A stretch of 64,000 bases of DNA from Hyphomicrobiales bacterium (GCA_021730985.1 JAKFYI010000015.1:1-64000), one strand, 5' to 3'. Shown: positions 18,053-27,886, counted from the first letter of the stretch. Notes: generated by a model from the sequence alone, not told the origin. Program-made: numbers and translations.

Positions 18053-19552
18053 ATGGACCTGTTTGCCAATCTCGCCACCGGTTTCGCCGTAGCCCTCACG
18101 CCGGCCAACATCGGGTTCTGCTTTCTCGGCGCGCTGATCGGCACGCTGGTCGGTGTGCTGCCGGGCATTGCGCCGATCACCACCATCGCGATCCTGCTGC
18201 CGTTCACGTTCTCGCTGCCGCCGGCCTCATCGCTCATCATGCTGGCGGGCATCTTTTACGGCGCGCAATACGGCGGCTCGACCACCGCCATCCTGGTCAA
18301 TGTGCCGGGCGAGTCCTCGGCCATCGTCACCTGTATCGACGGCCATCAAATGGCGAAGCAGGGCCGAGCCGGCCCCGCGCTGGCCATCGCCGCGATCTCG
18401 TCGTTTGTTGCAGGCACCATCGCGACGATCGTGATTGCCACCGCGAGTGCTCCGATGAGCTGGCTCGCGCTGAAATTCAACGCCGCCGAATACTTCAGCC
18501 TGATGGTGCTGGGCCTCACCGGCGCGGTGGTGCTGGCGCATGGTGCGCCGGAGAAGGCGGTGGCGATGGTGCTGGTCGGGCTGCTGCTCGGCCTGGTCGG
18601 CATCGACGTCAACACCGGCGCGCCGCGCATGACCATGGATATGGCAGGGCTTGGCGACGGCATCGGCTTCGTGCCGGTGGCAATCGGGCTGTTCGGTATC
18701 GCGGAGCTTGCGGTGACGCTCGGCCGTCCGCAGGAGCGTCACCTGCTGTCGCTGAAATATCGCGATCTGTGGCCGAGCTGGGCCGAGCTGCGCGCCTGCG
18801 CTCCGGCGATGCTGCGCGGCACCGCGCTCGGCTCGGTGCTCGGCGTGCTGCCGGGCGGCGGAGCCGCGCTGTCTTCGTTCGCTGCCTATGCGGTGGAGAA
18901 GAAGCTGTCGAGGTCGCCGGAGCGATTTGGCCGCGGCGCGATCGAGGGCGTCGCCGCGCCCGAGGCCGCCAACAACGCCGGCGCCCAGACGAGCTTCATC
19001 CCGCTGTTGACGCTTGGTATTCCTGGCAACGCCATCATGGCGCTGATGGTGGGCGCGATGATGATCCAGGGCGTCCAGCCCGGGCCGCAGGTGATGACGG
19101 CGCAGCCGCAATTGTTCTGGGGCGTGATCGCCTCGATGTGGCTGGGCAATCTGATGCTGATCGTGCTCAACCTGCCGCTGATCGGTGTGTGGGTTTCGTT
19201 GCTGCGCGTGCCGTACCGGCTGATGTTTCCGATGATTGTGCTGTTCTGCTGCATCGGCACCTACTCGGTGGGCAACACGGTGTTCGACATCTGGGTGATG
19301 CTGCTGTTCGGCCTGCTCGGCGTGTTCTTCTACAAGGTCGGTGCGGAGCCGGCGCCGTTCATATTGGGCTTCATCCTCGGGCCGCTGATGGAGGAAAACT
19401 TCCGCCGCGCCATGTACCTGTCGCGCGGCGATCCCATGGTGTTCCTGGAACGGCCGATCAGCGCGATCCTGCTGGCGATGTCGCTCGCGCTGCTGGTGGT
19501 CCTGGTGCTGCCGGCGGTGAAGAAGAAGCGCGAAGAGGTGTTCAAGGAGTAA
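18053..19552 (+). CDS. tctA: TctA-like large membrane subunit of tripartite transporter
   Basis: 499-residue polytopic permease of the tripartite tricarboxylate family. Recognised by LVGVLPGIAPITTIAILLP near residue 35, the FYGAQYGGSTTAILVN block, PGGGAALSSFAAY in the middle repeat and the LGIPGNAIMALM block. It forms the channel of the TctC/B/A system, which uses an ion gradient to import carboxylates. The overlapping context with two hydrolases and an enolase-superfamily enzyme suggests the imported compound is then hydrolysed and dehydrated or isomerised. It ends 6 bp from the convergent hydrolase gene. Confidence 0.93.
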   Translation: MDLFANLATGFAVALTPANIGFCFLGALIGTLVGVLPGIAPITTIAILLPFTFSLPPASSLIMLAGIFYGAQYGGSTTAILVNVPGESSAIVTCIDGHQMAKQGRAGPALAIAAISSFVAGTIATIVIATASAPMSWLALKFNAAEYFSLMVLGLTGAVVLAHGAPEKAVAMVLVGLLLGLVGIDVNTGAPRMTMDMAGLGDGIGFVPVAIGLFGIAELAVTLGRPQERHLLSLKYRDLWPSWAELRACAPAMLRGTALGSVLGVLPGGGAALSSFAAYAVEKKLSRSPERFGRGAIEGVAAPEAANNAGAQTSFIPLLTLGIPGNAIMALMVGAMMIQGVQPGPQVMTAQPQLFWGVIASMWLGNLMLIVLNLPLIGVWVSLLRVPYRLMFPMIVLFCCIGTYSVGNTVFDIWVMLLFGLLGVFFYKVGAEPAPFILGFILGPLMEENFRRAMYLSRGDPMVFLERPISAILLAMSLALLVVLVLPAVKKKREEVFKE

Positions 19553-19558
19553 GACGAT

Positions 19559-20593
19559 TTACGGCCCACCCGCCTCGTCGAGGAACGACTGCACCGCCTT
19601 GAACAGTTCGATCCGGTTCTTTTCCATCATGATCGTATGCGTGCCTTCGGCCAGCAGGACATAGCGCTTGCCGGGGGCGTTGACGAGCAACGGGAACAGC
19701 GTCTGCGCCATGTAGGGTGGCGTATCGCGATCCCACTCGCCCTGGATGAGCAGCGTCGGCACCGTGATCTTGGCCGGATCGTAATAGGTCTTGCCGGCGC
19801 CGAAGAACTCGGCGCCGTCCTGAACGACGCCATTCGGAGCGCGCAACACTGGCGGATTCATCCTGGCGCCATCCGGGTCGCTGGCAAAGGTTGCGTCGGC
19901 CCAGGCGTCGAACCAGCCGGCGGGAATCAATGCAGCTTTCTTGTCCTCGGGCACGCCAGTCATCCAGCGTCCCAAGGCCTGATCGCGCCGCACAGTGCGG
20001 TAGGCGGCAAGCGGGCCGGGGCCGGCCTGCACCAGCGACGCTGTCTGCCGGATCCACGGTGGTGCATAGAGCGCCAGCCGCTCGACCTTGCTGGCGTTCT
20101 GCGTGGTGTATGTCGCCATCAGCGTCGAGCCCCACGACCAGCCGAGCAGGTTGAGGCGCGGGATGTTGCGGCGCGCGAGAATGAAATCGACCACTGTGCC
20201 GATGTCCTTGACCGCGGTTTCACCGCGCACGATTGGCGGATTGTTCTTCGCGTCCTCGGCCATCTCCTTCGGGCGGGTCGATTTGCCGTAGCCGCGGACG
20301 TCGAGCAGATAAACGTCGTAGCCGCGGGACGCGATGTGCTCCATCCACGACTGGCCGCCGAGCTGGAGATCGAATGCGGCATGGGCCGGATAGGTCGCGC
20401 CATGCACGAACAACACCGTGCGCTCCGGCCGGAAGGCGGCCATGTTTGCCGGGCGCTTGTTGCGCACGAAAATCTCGATCCCCGGGTCCGGGGATTTGAC
20501 CATCATCTCTTCGGTGACAAGCTGCGTCTGGGCGGCTGCGCCGGTCGTAATCGCGGCGGCGGCAAACAGCGCGAGCAATGCCTTGATTATCAT
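19559..20593 (-). CDS. Secreted alpha/beta hydrolase (tandem paralogue 1)
   Basis: 344-residue alpha/beta-hydrolase with a signal peptide (cut near AAAQ22). Nucleophile elbow GWSWGS with Ser153, acid in GEWDRDTP, and histidine in EGTHTIMMEKNR; oxyanion region LFVHGATYP. It lies 11 bp downstream of a close paralogue that has no signal peptide, so one copy would act outside the inner membrane and the other inside. GGAGGAA precedes the ATG. Substrate unknown; an ester or lactone is likely given the fold. Convergent with tctA. Confidence 0.85.
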   Translation of the reverse strand: MIIKALLALFAAAAITTGAAAQTQLVTEEMMVKSPDPGIEIFVRNKRPANMAAFRPERTVLFVHGATYPAHAAFDLQLGGQSWMEHIASRGYDVYLLDVRGYGKSTRPKEMAEDAKNNPPIVRGETAVKDIGTVVDFILARRNIPRLNLLGWSWGSTLMATYTTQNASKVERLALYAPPWIRQTASLVQAGPGPLAAYRTVRRDQALGRWMTGVPEDKKAALIPAGWFDAWADATFASDPDGARMNPPVLRAPNGVVQDGAEFFGAGKTYYDPAKITVPTLLIQGEWDRDTPPYMAQTLFPLLVNAPGKRYVLLAEGTHTIMMEKNRIELFKAVQSFLDEAGGP

Positions 20594-20604
20594 GGCTTCC
20601 TCCC

Positions 20605-21564
20605 TCAGTCGGCTTCGTCAAGGAACGCCTGAACGGCCTTGAACAATTCAAGCCGGTTTTTCTCCAGCATCATATGATGCGTGCCTTCAGCGAGCATGAC
20701 CAGACGCTTTCCGGGCGAATTGACCAGCAGCGGAAAGATCGCCTGCGCCATGTAAGGCGGCGTGTCGCGGTCCCATTCGCCGATCGCGATCAGCGTCGGC
20801 ACCGTGATCCTGGCCGGGTCGTACATGGTCTTGCCGGACGCCCAGTTCTCCGCGGTGTCGGCGACCGTGCCGTTCGGCGCGCGCACCACCGGCGGATTCT
20901 GCTTGGCGCCGTCCGGATCGGTGGCCCAGGTGGCGCCGGCCCACTGGTCGAACCAGCCGGGCGGAATGAGCGCGGCCTGCTTGTCCTGCGGCACGCCGTT
21001 CAGCCAGCGCGCCTTGGCCTGCTCGCGGTTGACGGTGCGGTAGGCGCCGAGCGGCCCGCCCGGAGTGATCAGCGACGGCGTGGTGCGCAGCCAGCCCGGC
21101 GCGTACAGCATCAGCCGCGCGACCTTCTCGAGATTCTGGATCGCGGTGGTCGCCATCAGCGTGCAGCCCCACGACCAGCCGAGCAGGTTGAGCTTGGCGA
21201 TGCTGCGGCGCTTCAGGATGGCGTTGAGCACCGCGGTGATGTCTCGCACCGCGTCGGGCGTGCGCACGATCGGCGGATTGTTCTCCGCGGGCTCACTCAT
21301 TTCCTGTGGCCGCGTCGAGCGGCCATAGCCGCGCACGTCGAGGCAATACACGTCGTAGCCGCGCGACGCGATGAATTCCATCCACGACTGGCCGCCGAGC
21401 GGCGCGTCGAAGCCGGTGTGCGCCGGATAGGTCGAGCCGTGCACGAACAGCAGCGTGCGCTCCGGCGTAAACGCCGTGAGGTCGGCCGGCCGCTTGTTGC
21501 GGACGAAGATGGCGATGCCGGGGTCGGAAGGCACCGTGAATTCTTCGGCGATGAGTTGGGTCAC
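20605..21564 (-). CDS. Cytoplasmic alpha/beta hydrolase (tandem paralogue 2)
   Basis: 319-residue paralogue of the gene just downstream, colinear over the whole catalytic domain and, by eye, around two thirds identical. Catalytic Ser131 in GWSWGC, acid in GEWDRDTP, His in EGTHHMMLEKNR. It begins at a GTG ending at 21564 and carries no leader peptide. The tandem arrangement and shared direction with the enolase-superfamily gene point to one catabolic unit. Confidence 0.85.
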   Translation of the reverse strand: MTQLIAEEFTVPSDPGIAIFVRNKRPADLTAFTPERTLLFVHGSTYPAHTGFDAPLGGQSWMEFIASRGYDVYCLDVRGYGRSTRPQEMSEPAENNPPIVRTPDAVRDITAVLNAILKRRSIAKLNLLGWSWGCTLMATTAIQNLEKVARLMLYAPGWLRTTPSLITPGGPLGAYRTVNREQAKARWLNGVPQDKQAALIPPGWFDQWAGATWATDPDGAKQNPPVVRAPNGTVADTAENWASGKTMYDPARITVPTLIAIGEWDRDTPPYMAQAIFPLLVNSPGKRLVMLAEGTHHMMLEKNRLELFKAVQAFLDEAD

Positions 21565-21579
21565 GCCTCACACTCCACT

Positions 21580-21666
21580 GTCGTCCCCACGAAAGCGGGA
21601 CGACCCAGTAAACACAAGCCTCTCGATAAACCTCGGGTACTGGATCCCCGCTTTCGCGGGGATGAC
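21580..21666. repeat. Extragenic palindromic repeat, family B (copy 1)
   Basis: Two facing arms (GTCGTCCCCACGAAAGCGGG ... and CCCGCTTTCGCGGGGATGAC) with the inner CCCAGTA/TACTGG pair; same family as 27802-27886 and 33234-33349. Confidence 0.75.
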
Positions 21667-21681
21667 AATCGATAGGCCGTG

Positions 21682-22779
21682 TTACTTCACCCTGCAGTCT
21701 TTCAATATCTCCGGCTTGAACGCGAGCCCGTGTCCGGGCCGCTCCGGCGCCGTGATCATGCCGTTCACGATCGGAACCGGATCGACGAACAAATCTTCCG
21801 ACAATCCCATGTCCTCGATCCAGGCGCCGTTCGGGATCGACGCCAGCAGTTGCACGTTCAGCTCCGGGAACAGATGCGGCGCCATGCCGATGTTCCAGGT
21901 GTCGGCGATTGCCGCGATCTTGCGCAGGTCGGTGTAGCCGCCGCGCATCGGATCGGGCTGCAGGATCGAAACGCGCGGGTTCTCGAAGAACGGCCGTAGG
22001 TCGAAGCGCGTGAAGTGCGTCTCGCCGCCGACGATGCGGATTCCGGCGAGCGCCTCCGCCACGCGCATGTAGCCCTTGAAGTCGTCCGCCGGCACCGGCT
22101 CCTCGAGCCAGTAGATGTCGTAGTCCATGATCCTGCGGCCCTGGGCGATCGCGGTGTCGGCGTCCCAACCCTGATTGATGTCGATCATGATGATCATGTC
22201 GGGGCCGAGCGCCTCGCGCATGCGTTTCACGTTGTCGACGTCCTGGCGCAGCGTGTGGTTGTGCGCCATCTGCATCTTGATCGCGGTGTAGCCGCGCTCC
22301 TTGTAGTGCAGCGCCTTGGCGATCATGCCGTCGCCGCCGGAGCCACGGAAGCAGCCGGACCCGTAAGTGGGCAGCTTCGGGCGGACGTGGCCCCACAGCC
22401 GGTGCAGCGGCATGTTGGCCCGCTTGCCGATCGCATCCCACAGCGCGATGTCGAGCGCCGACTGCGCCATGGTGACGATGCCGCCGCGGCCATAGGTGAC
22501 TGTGGTCTTGTAGATGTCGTTCCAGATGCCCTCGACCGCCGTCGCGTCCTTGCCGATCACGCGCGGAATGATCGTCTCCTCCAGTGCCGCAACGATGGTT
22601 TTCAAGCCGGGCCGGAACGAGAACAGATAGCCCATGCCGACGATGCCGCCCTTGGTCTCGACCTCGACCACCAGGAAGTTGCGCGCCTCGCCAAACGCGT
22701 GACCCTTGAGCCAGGGCGTATCGGGCCACGGCACGCTCAAGAGGGTGGTGCGGATCGCTTTGATGGTCATGTCGGTCAT
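21682..22779 (-). CDS. Mandelate racemase/enolase-superfamily enzyme
   Basis: 365-residue member of the mandelate-racemase group: capping domain followed by a TIM barrel. Metal ligands are visible as Asp200 (MIDINQG), Glu in WLEEP (226/227) and Glu253 (GGETHF); the base pair Asp276 (LQPD) and His302 (APHLFPE) is present. The usual KxK on the second strand reads Lys168-Met-Gln170, so the second lysine is missing, which favours a His-based dehydratase or one-sided chemistry over racemisation (inference). The ATG ending at 22779 was chosen; the frame is open 120 codons further but overlaps the divergent dehydrogenase gene. Probably the key catabolic enzyme of the transporter cluster. Confidence 0.87.
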   Translation of the reverse strand: MTDMTIKAIRTTLLSVPWPDTPWLKGHAFGEARNFLVVEVETKGGIVGMGYLFSFRPGLKTIVAALEETIIPRVIGKDATAVEGIWNDIYKTTVTYGRGGIVTMAQSALDIALWDAIGKRANMPLHRLWGHVRPKLPTYGSGCFRGSGGDGMIAKALHYKERGYTAIKMQMAHNHTLRQDVDNVKRMREALGPDMIIMIDINQGWDADTAIAQGRRIMDYDIYWLEEPVPADDFKGYMRVAEALAGIRIVGGETHFTRFDLRPFFENPRVSILQPDPMRGGYTDLRKIAAIADTWNIGMAPHLFPELNVQLLASIPNGAWIEDMGLSEDLFVDPVPIVNGMITAPERPGHGLAFKPEILKDCRVK

Positions 22780-22864
22780 GGAAGTGCTCTCGCGTCTTGT
22801 CGCGCGGCGCGCGATACCCGTTGGTGAGGCAGGATTTAGCGTCTCTTTTGGCGCTGCAGTGCTC

Positions 22865-22892
22865 TTGTCACATTGGTGGGGGAGCCTACAAT
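22865..22892 (+). promoter_or_regulatory. Promoter of NAD-glutamate dehydrogenase gene
   Basis: -35 TTGTCA (22865-22870), 16-bp spacer, -10 TACAAT (22887-22892), giving a leader of about 30 bases. Confidence 0.55.
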
Positions 22893-22931
22893 CCTTTCGT
22901 GATCGATCTCTAGAGTTGGTTGGCCCGCCCG

Positions 22932-25900
22932 ATGAACGATTCTCCACAAATGGAATCTCCGGGCGCCCTCGATAGCGAGGACGACCGCGACGCACGCAGG
23001 CTGCTCGATGCAGCGGGCAAGCTGATGGGCGACGTCCCCACGGCTTTCGCGAAAATCCTGTTCGCGCGAACGGCGCCGGAAGATCTCCTGGTCTATGAGG
23101 CGGCCGAGATTGCCCATCTCGCGCGCGAGACCTGGGCATTCCTTGGCGTTCGCAAGCCCGGCCAGCAGAAGGTTCGCGTGGTGTCGCCGCCCGCTTCGGC
23201 CGGCGAGAAGCTCAAGTCGATCTCGGTCATCGAAGTCGACAACGACGACATGCCTTTCCTGGTCGATTCGCTGATGGGCGAATTGACCGAGCGCGGGCTC
23301 CACGTCCGCCTGGTGTCGCACCCAATTCTCATGGTGGAGCGCGGCACGGACGGCAAAATGGCGGGCCTGCCGGCCGAAGCCCGCGCGGGCGGCAAGGGCC
23401 TGCGTGAGAGCGTCATCCATATTCACGTCGAGCGCATCGAGGACGAGGCCAAGCGCGGCGATCTCGCGCAGGCGCTCGAACGGGTGCTGGCCGACGTCCG
23501 TCTCTGCGTCCAGGACTGGCAGCCGATGGTGGCGCGGGTCAACGACGCGATCGCGCAGCTCAAGGCCAATCCGCCGCCGGTGCCGGTTCCGGATATCGCG
23601 GAAGCGATCCAGTTTCTGGAATGGCTCAACGCCGGAAATTTCACCCTGCTCGGCGTGCAGGACTACAGCCTGGCGGGTGAAGAGCTCGAGCCGGTGACGG
23701 AGTCGGCGCTCGGCCTGCTGCGCCGCAGCGACCTGCCGATCCTGCTGCGCGGCGGAAAGGTCGTCACCATCTCGCCGGAGGTCCGCGCCTTCTTCAACGA
23801 ACCGAAGACGCTGATCGCCACCAAGGCCAACGCGCGCTCCAAGGTGCATCGCCGCGTTCATCTCGACTACATCGGCGTCAAGCGATTCAACGCCGATGGT
23901 GTCGCCGCAGGCGAATTCCGCATCATCGGCCTGTTCACGTCGGGCGCCTACACGCGGCCGGCGCATACCATTCCTTACCTGCGGCGCAAGCTCGACGCGG
24001 TGACCCGGCGCGCAGGTTTCGATCCCGCCGGCCATTCCGGCAAGGCTCTGGTCAACGTGCTGGAGACCTATCCGCGTGACGAGCTGTTCCAGATCGACGA
24101 AGACATGCTGTATCGCAACGCGGTTGCGATCATGCAGATCGAGGAGCGGCCGCGCGTGCGCGTGCTGGTTCGCCGCGACCGGTTCGACCGCTTCGTCTCA
24201 ATCCTGACCTATACGCCGCGCGAACGGTACGACACCGGCGTGCGCCAGGCGATCGGCGACTATCTCGCCGAGACCTTTAAGGGCCGTATCAGTGCGTTCT
24301 ATCCATATTTCCCGGACGGCCCGCTGGTCCGTGTTCATTTCATCGTCGGCCGCGACTCCGGCGAAACGCCCGATCCGGATCGCGAGACGCTGGAACAAGC
24401 CATCGCCGCGATCGTGCGCACCTGGTCCGACACGCTGTCCGATGCGCTGAACGGCGGCTTCGAGCCGGGGCGCGGGCGCGCGTTGTTCGATCGCTACCGC
24501 GACGCGTTCTCCGACGGCTATCGTGAGGCCTATTCGCCGCTCGACGCGGTGGCCGACATCCGCATGATCGAGGGGCTGTCGGCGGACCGGCCGCTCGGCG
24601 TCGATTTCTATCACAAGGTCCAGGACAACCAGGACTTGGTTGGCCTCGAGGTCTGGAGCCATGGCCGCCCGATCCCGCTGTCCGAGCGCGTGCCCGTTCT
24701 TGAGAACATGGGCTTCCGGGTGGTGGACGAGCGGACCTATCACGTCGTGCCGCAAGGCGCCGAGGCGGTCTGGTTCCACGATATGACGCTGGAGTGCACG
24801 GTCGGCACCGCGCGCGAGCTTGAGCCGCGCCAGCAGGGCCTCGAGGCGCTGTTCATCGTCATCATGCGCGGCATCGCCGAGAGCGACGGCTACAACGCGC
24901 TGACGCTTGCCATCGGCCTGATGTGGCGCGACGTGGCACTGCTGCGCACGATCTCACGCTTCCTGCGCCAGATCCGCGTGCCCTATTCGCAGGACTACAT
25001 GTGGGCGACGATGCGCAAGCATGCGCCGCTCGCCGCCAAGGTGGTGGAGCTGTTTCACACCCGGTTCGATCCGGCGCTCGCCGAGGGCGGAGCGGAGGGC
25101 CGCAAGCAGCGCGAGGCGGCGGTGCTCGCCGACATCGAGACCGCGCTCGGCAAGGTCGATAGCCTCGACGAAGACCGCATCGTGCGCCAGTTCGTCAACG
25201 CGGTGCAGTCGGCGATCCGCACCAACTACTACCAGCCCGACAGCACGGGCCAGCCCAAGCCGCTGATCGCCATCAAGTTCGAGAGCAAGAAGATCGACGG
25301 CCTGCCGCTGCCGAAGCCGCTCTACGAAATCTTCGTCTATTCGCCGCGCGTCGAGGGCGTGCATCTGCGTTTCGGCAAGGTGGCGCGCGGCGGCATCCGC
25401 TGGTCCGACCGTCCGCAGGATTTCCGCACGGAAATTCTCGGCCTCGTGAAGGCGCAGCAGGTCAAGAACGCGGTGATCGTGCCGGTCGGCTCGAAGGGCG
25501 GCTTCGTGCCCAAGCTGCTGCCGGCCGGTGGCTCACGCGAGGCGATCCAGGCGGAAGGCACCGCGGCGTACAAGCTGTTCATCGGCACGCTGCTCGACAT
25601 CACCGACAACTACGAGCTGAAGGGCGTGGCGCCGCCTGACAACGTGGTGCGTCACGACATCGACGATCCTTATCTCGTCGTCGCCGCGGACAAGGGCACC
25701 GCGACGTTCTCTGACATCGCCAACGGCATCTCCGAGGAGCACAAGTTCTGGCTGGGCGACGCGTTCGCCTCCGGCGGCTCGGTCGGCTACGACCACAAGA
25801 AGATGGGCATCACCGCCCGCGGCGCATGGGAGGCCGTGAAGCGGCATTTCCGCGAGCTCGACACCGACATCACCACGCAGCCGTTCACCGTGGTCGGCGT

Positions 25901-27767
25901 CGGCGACATGTCCGGCGACGTGTTCGGCAACGGTCTGCTGCGCGAGAGCACGACGCGCCTGCTCGCCGCGTTCGATCACCGCGACATCTTCATCGATCCC
26001 GATCCGGACCCGGCGCGCAGCTTCGCCGAGCGAGCGCGGCTGTTCGTGCTGCCGCGCTCGAGCTGGCAGGACTACGACAAGACGCTGATCTCCAAGGGAG
26101 GCGGCATCTTCCCGCGTTCGTCGAAGGAGATCGTGCTGTCCGAGGCGGCGCAGGCCGCGATCGGCCTGAAGAAGGAAAAGGTCACGCCGGCCGAGGTGAT
26201 GAGCGCCATCCTGAAGGCGCCGGTCGATCTGCTGTTCTTCGGCGGCATCGGCACCTACGTCCGCGCCGGCACCGAGACCGAGGAGGCCGCGGGCGACCGC
26301 GCCAACGATTCGATCCGCATCACCGGCAGCCAGCTTCGCTGCAAGGTGGTCGGCGAGGGCGCCAACCTCGGCATGACTCAGCGCGGCCGCATCGAGGCGG
26401 CGTTCGCCGGCGTCAAGCTCAACACCGATGCGATCGACAACTCGGCGGGCGTCAACACCTCCGACGTCGAGGTCAACATCAAGATCGCTTTCAGTCTTCC
26501 GGTGCGCGACGGCCGGCTGACGCTCGACGCCCGCAACGTGTTCCTCGGCAAGATGACCGACGAGGTCGCGGCCCTGGTGCTGCGAAACAACTACCTGCAG
26601 ACGCTGGCGCTGTCGCTCGCCGAGCGGCGCGGCCTGGAGGACATCGGCTTCCAGCAGCGCCTGATCCAGACCCTGGAGCAACGCGGGGAACTCGACCGCG
26701 CGGTCGAAAATCTGCCCGACGACATCACCATCGCTGAACGCATCAAACGCTCGCAGCCGTTCACGCGGCCGGAGCTCGCGGTGCTGCTGGCCTACGCCAA
26801 GCTGTCGCTCTACGCCGAGCTGCTGGAGTCGTCCGTGCCGGACGACCCGTATCTCAGCCGCGAACTCACGCGCTATTTCCCGGGCGAGCTGGTGAAGACG
26901 TTCCCCGACGCGCTGGAGCAGCATCGGCTGCGCCGCGAGATCATCGCCACGCAGCTCGCCAACTCGATGATCAACCGCGGCGGGCCGTCTCTGGTGGTGC
27001 GGATCGCCGACCAGACCGGCGCGTCGTCCACCGCGATCGCCAGCGCGTTCGCGGCGGCGCGCAACAGCTTCGACATGCCGGCGCTCAACGACGAGATCAA
27101 TGCGCTCGACAATAAGGTGCCGGGTGCGGTGCAGCTCGAGTTGTACGCCGCGGTGCAGGATCTGCTGCTCGACCGGCTGGTGTGGTTCCTCCGCAATGTC
27201 GATCTGTCGGCCGGTCTCGCCAACGTGGTCGATCACTACCGGCAGGGCGTGCAGGCGTGCGCCGCGGCGCTCGACACGCTCCCGGAGGTCGCGGTCGCGG
27301 CGCGACGCGCGCGTGCCGAGGAGTTGCAGCGAGCGGGCGTGCCGGACGCACTGGCGCGCCGCATGGCGGACCTCTCGCAGTTGGCCGCCGCGACCGACGT
27401 GGTGCTGGTGGCCGACCGGTCGAAGAAACCGATCCCTGCGATCGTCGAAACGTATTTTGCGGCGGGCGCGTTCTTCCGGCTCCATACCCTGGTGGCCGAT
27501 GCGAACAAGATCGTGGTGTCGGACTACTTCGACCGCCTGGCGCTCGACCGCGCGCTCGACACCATCGGCGATGCCGTGCGCCGCCTCACCGCCGCGATGG
27601 TGCAGACCGGCAAGTCCGGCGCGGAGGCGGTCGAAGCGTGGGCCGCGCCGCGCGCCGTCGAGGTCGAGCGCATCCGCGCGGCGATCCGGCAAATCGCGGG
27701 CAGCGGACTCACGCTCTCCAAGCTTTCGGTGGCCGCGAGCCTGCTGGGCGATCTGGCGCGGGAGTAG
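22932..27767 (+). CDS. NAD-specific glutamate dehydrogenase, large (180-kDa) type
   Basis: 1,611 residues, the size of the GDH-180 class that interconverts glutamate and 2-oxoglutarate, mostly in the catabolic direction. The long N-terminal half carries ACT-like regulatory modules; the catalytic part includes KVARGGIRWSDRPQDF (about 815-830), VIVPVGSKGGFV (about 848-860), GDMSGDVFGNGLL (about 990) and GEGANLGMTQRGR (about 1140) for dinucleotide and substrate binding. The frame also opens four codons earlier with TTG at 22920; the ATG at 22932 is taken, though neither has a clear ribosome site. Divergent from the enolase-superfamily gene. It links nitrogen and carbon flow with the two glnK-amtB modules. 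Confidence 0.96.
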   Translation: MNDSPQMESPGALDSEDDRDARRLLDAAGKLMGDVPTAFAKILFARTAPEDLLVYEAAEIAHLARETWAFLGVRKPGQQKVRVVSPPASAGEKLKSISVIEVDNDDMPFLVDSLMGELTERGLHVRLVSHPILMVERGTDGKMAGLPAEARAGGKGLRESVIHIHVERIEDEAKRGDLAQALERVLADVRLCVQDWQPMVARVNDAIAQLKANPPPVPVPDIAEAIQFLEWLNAGNFTLLGVQDYSLAGEELEPVTESALGLLRRSDLPILLRGGKVVTISPEVRAFFNEPKTLIATKANARSKVHRRVHLDYIGVKRFNADGVAAGEFRIIGLFTSGAYTRPAHTIPYLRRKLDAVTRRAGFDPAGHSGKALVNVLETYPRDELFQIDEDMLYRNAVAIMQIEERPRVRVLVRRDRFDRFVSILTYTPRERYDTGVRQAIGDYLAETFKGRISAFYPYFPDGPLVRVHFIVGRDSGETPDPDRETLEQAIAAIVRTWSDTLSDALNGGFEPGRGRALFDRYRDAFSDGYREAYSPLDAVADIRMIEGLSADRPLGVDFYHKVQDNQDLVGLEVWSHGRPIPLSERVPVLENMGFRVVDERTYHVVPQGAEAVWFHDMTLECTVGTARELEPRQQGLEALFIVIMRGIAESDGYNALTLAIGLMWRDVALLRTISRFLRQIRVPYSQDYMWATMRKHAPLAAKVVELFHTRFDPALAEGGAEGRKQREAAVLADIETALGKVDSLDEDRIVRQFVNAVQSAIRTNYYQPDSTGQPKPLIAIKFESKKIDGLPLPKPLYEIFVYSPRVEGVHLRFGKVARGGIRWSDRPQDFRTEILGLVKAQQVKNAVIVPVGSKGGFVPKLLPAGGSREAIQAEGTAAYKLFIGTLLDITDNYELKGVAPPDNVVRHDIDDPYLVVAADKGTATFSDIANGISEEHKFWLGDAFASGGSVGYDHKKMGITARGAWEAVKRHFRELDTDITTQPFTVVGVGDMSGDVFGNGLLRESTTRLLAAFDHRDIFIDPDPDPARSFAERARLFVLPRSSWQDYDKTLISKGGGIFPRSSKEIVLSEAAQAAIGLKKEKVTPAEVMSAILKAPVDLLFFGGIGTYVRAGTETEEAAGDRANDSIRITGSQLRCKVVGEGANLGMTQRGRIEAAFAGVKLNTDAIDNSAGVNTSDVEVNIKIAFSLPVRDGRLTLDARNVFLGKMTDEVAALVLRNNYLQTLALSLAERRGLEDIGFQQRLIQTLEQRGELDRAVENLPDDITIAERIKRSQPFTRPELAVLLAYAKLSLYAELLESSVPDDPYLSRELTRYFPGELVKTFPDALEQHRLRREIIATQLANSMINRGGPSLVVRIADQTGASSTAIASAFAAARNSFDMPALNDEINALDNKVPGAVQLELYAAVQDLLLDRLVWFLRNVDLSAGLANVVDHYRQGVQACAAALDTLPEVAVAARRARAEELQRAGVPDALARRMADLSQLAAATDVVLVADRSKKPIPAIVETYFAAGAFFRLHTLVADANKIVVSDYFDRLALDRALDTIGDAVRRLTAAMVQTGKSGAEAVEAWAAPRAVEVERIRAAIRQIAGSGLTLSKLSVAASLLGDLARE

Positions 27768-27801
27768 GCACGCTGCATAAGAGCGGCGTGTGCTCTCCGG
27801 C

Positions 27802-27886
27802 TGTCACCCCCGCGAAAGCGGGGGTCCAGTAAACACCAGCGTGTACTGGATCCCGGCTCTCGCTGACGCTCGGCGGGGATGACAGC
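27802..27886. repeat. Extragenic palindromic repeat, family B (copy 2)
   Basis: Facing arms around CACCCCCGCGAAAGCGGGGG and CGGCGGGGATGACAGC with inner TCCAGTA/TACTGGA; the right arm has an extra 13-base insertion relative to copy 1. Directly downstream of the glutamate dehydrogenase gene. Confidence 0.75.

Noticed and set aside
25533-27692. 719-codon minus-strand frame opposite glutamate dehydrogenase
   Set aside because: Shadow of the 1,611-codon dehydrogenase, which carries all expected motifs.
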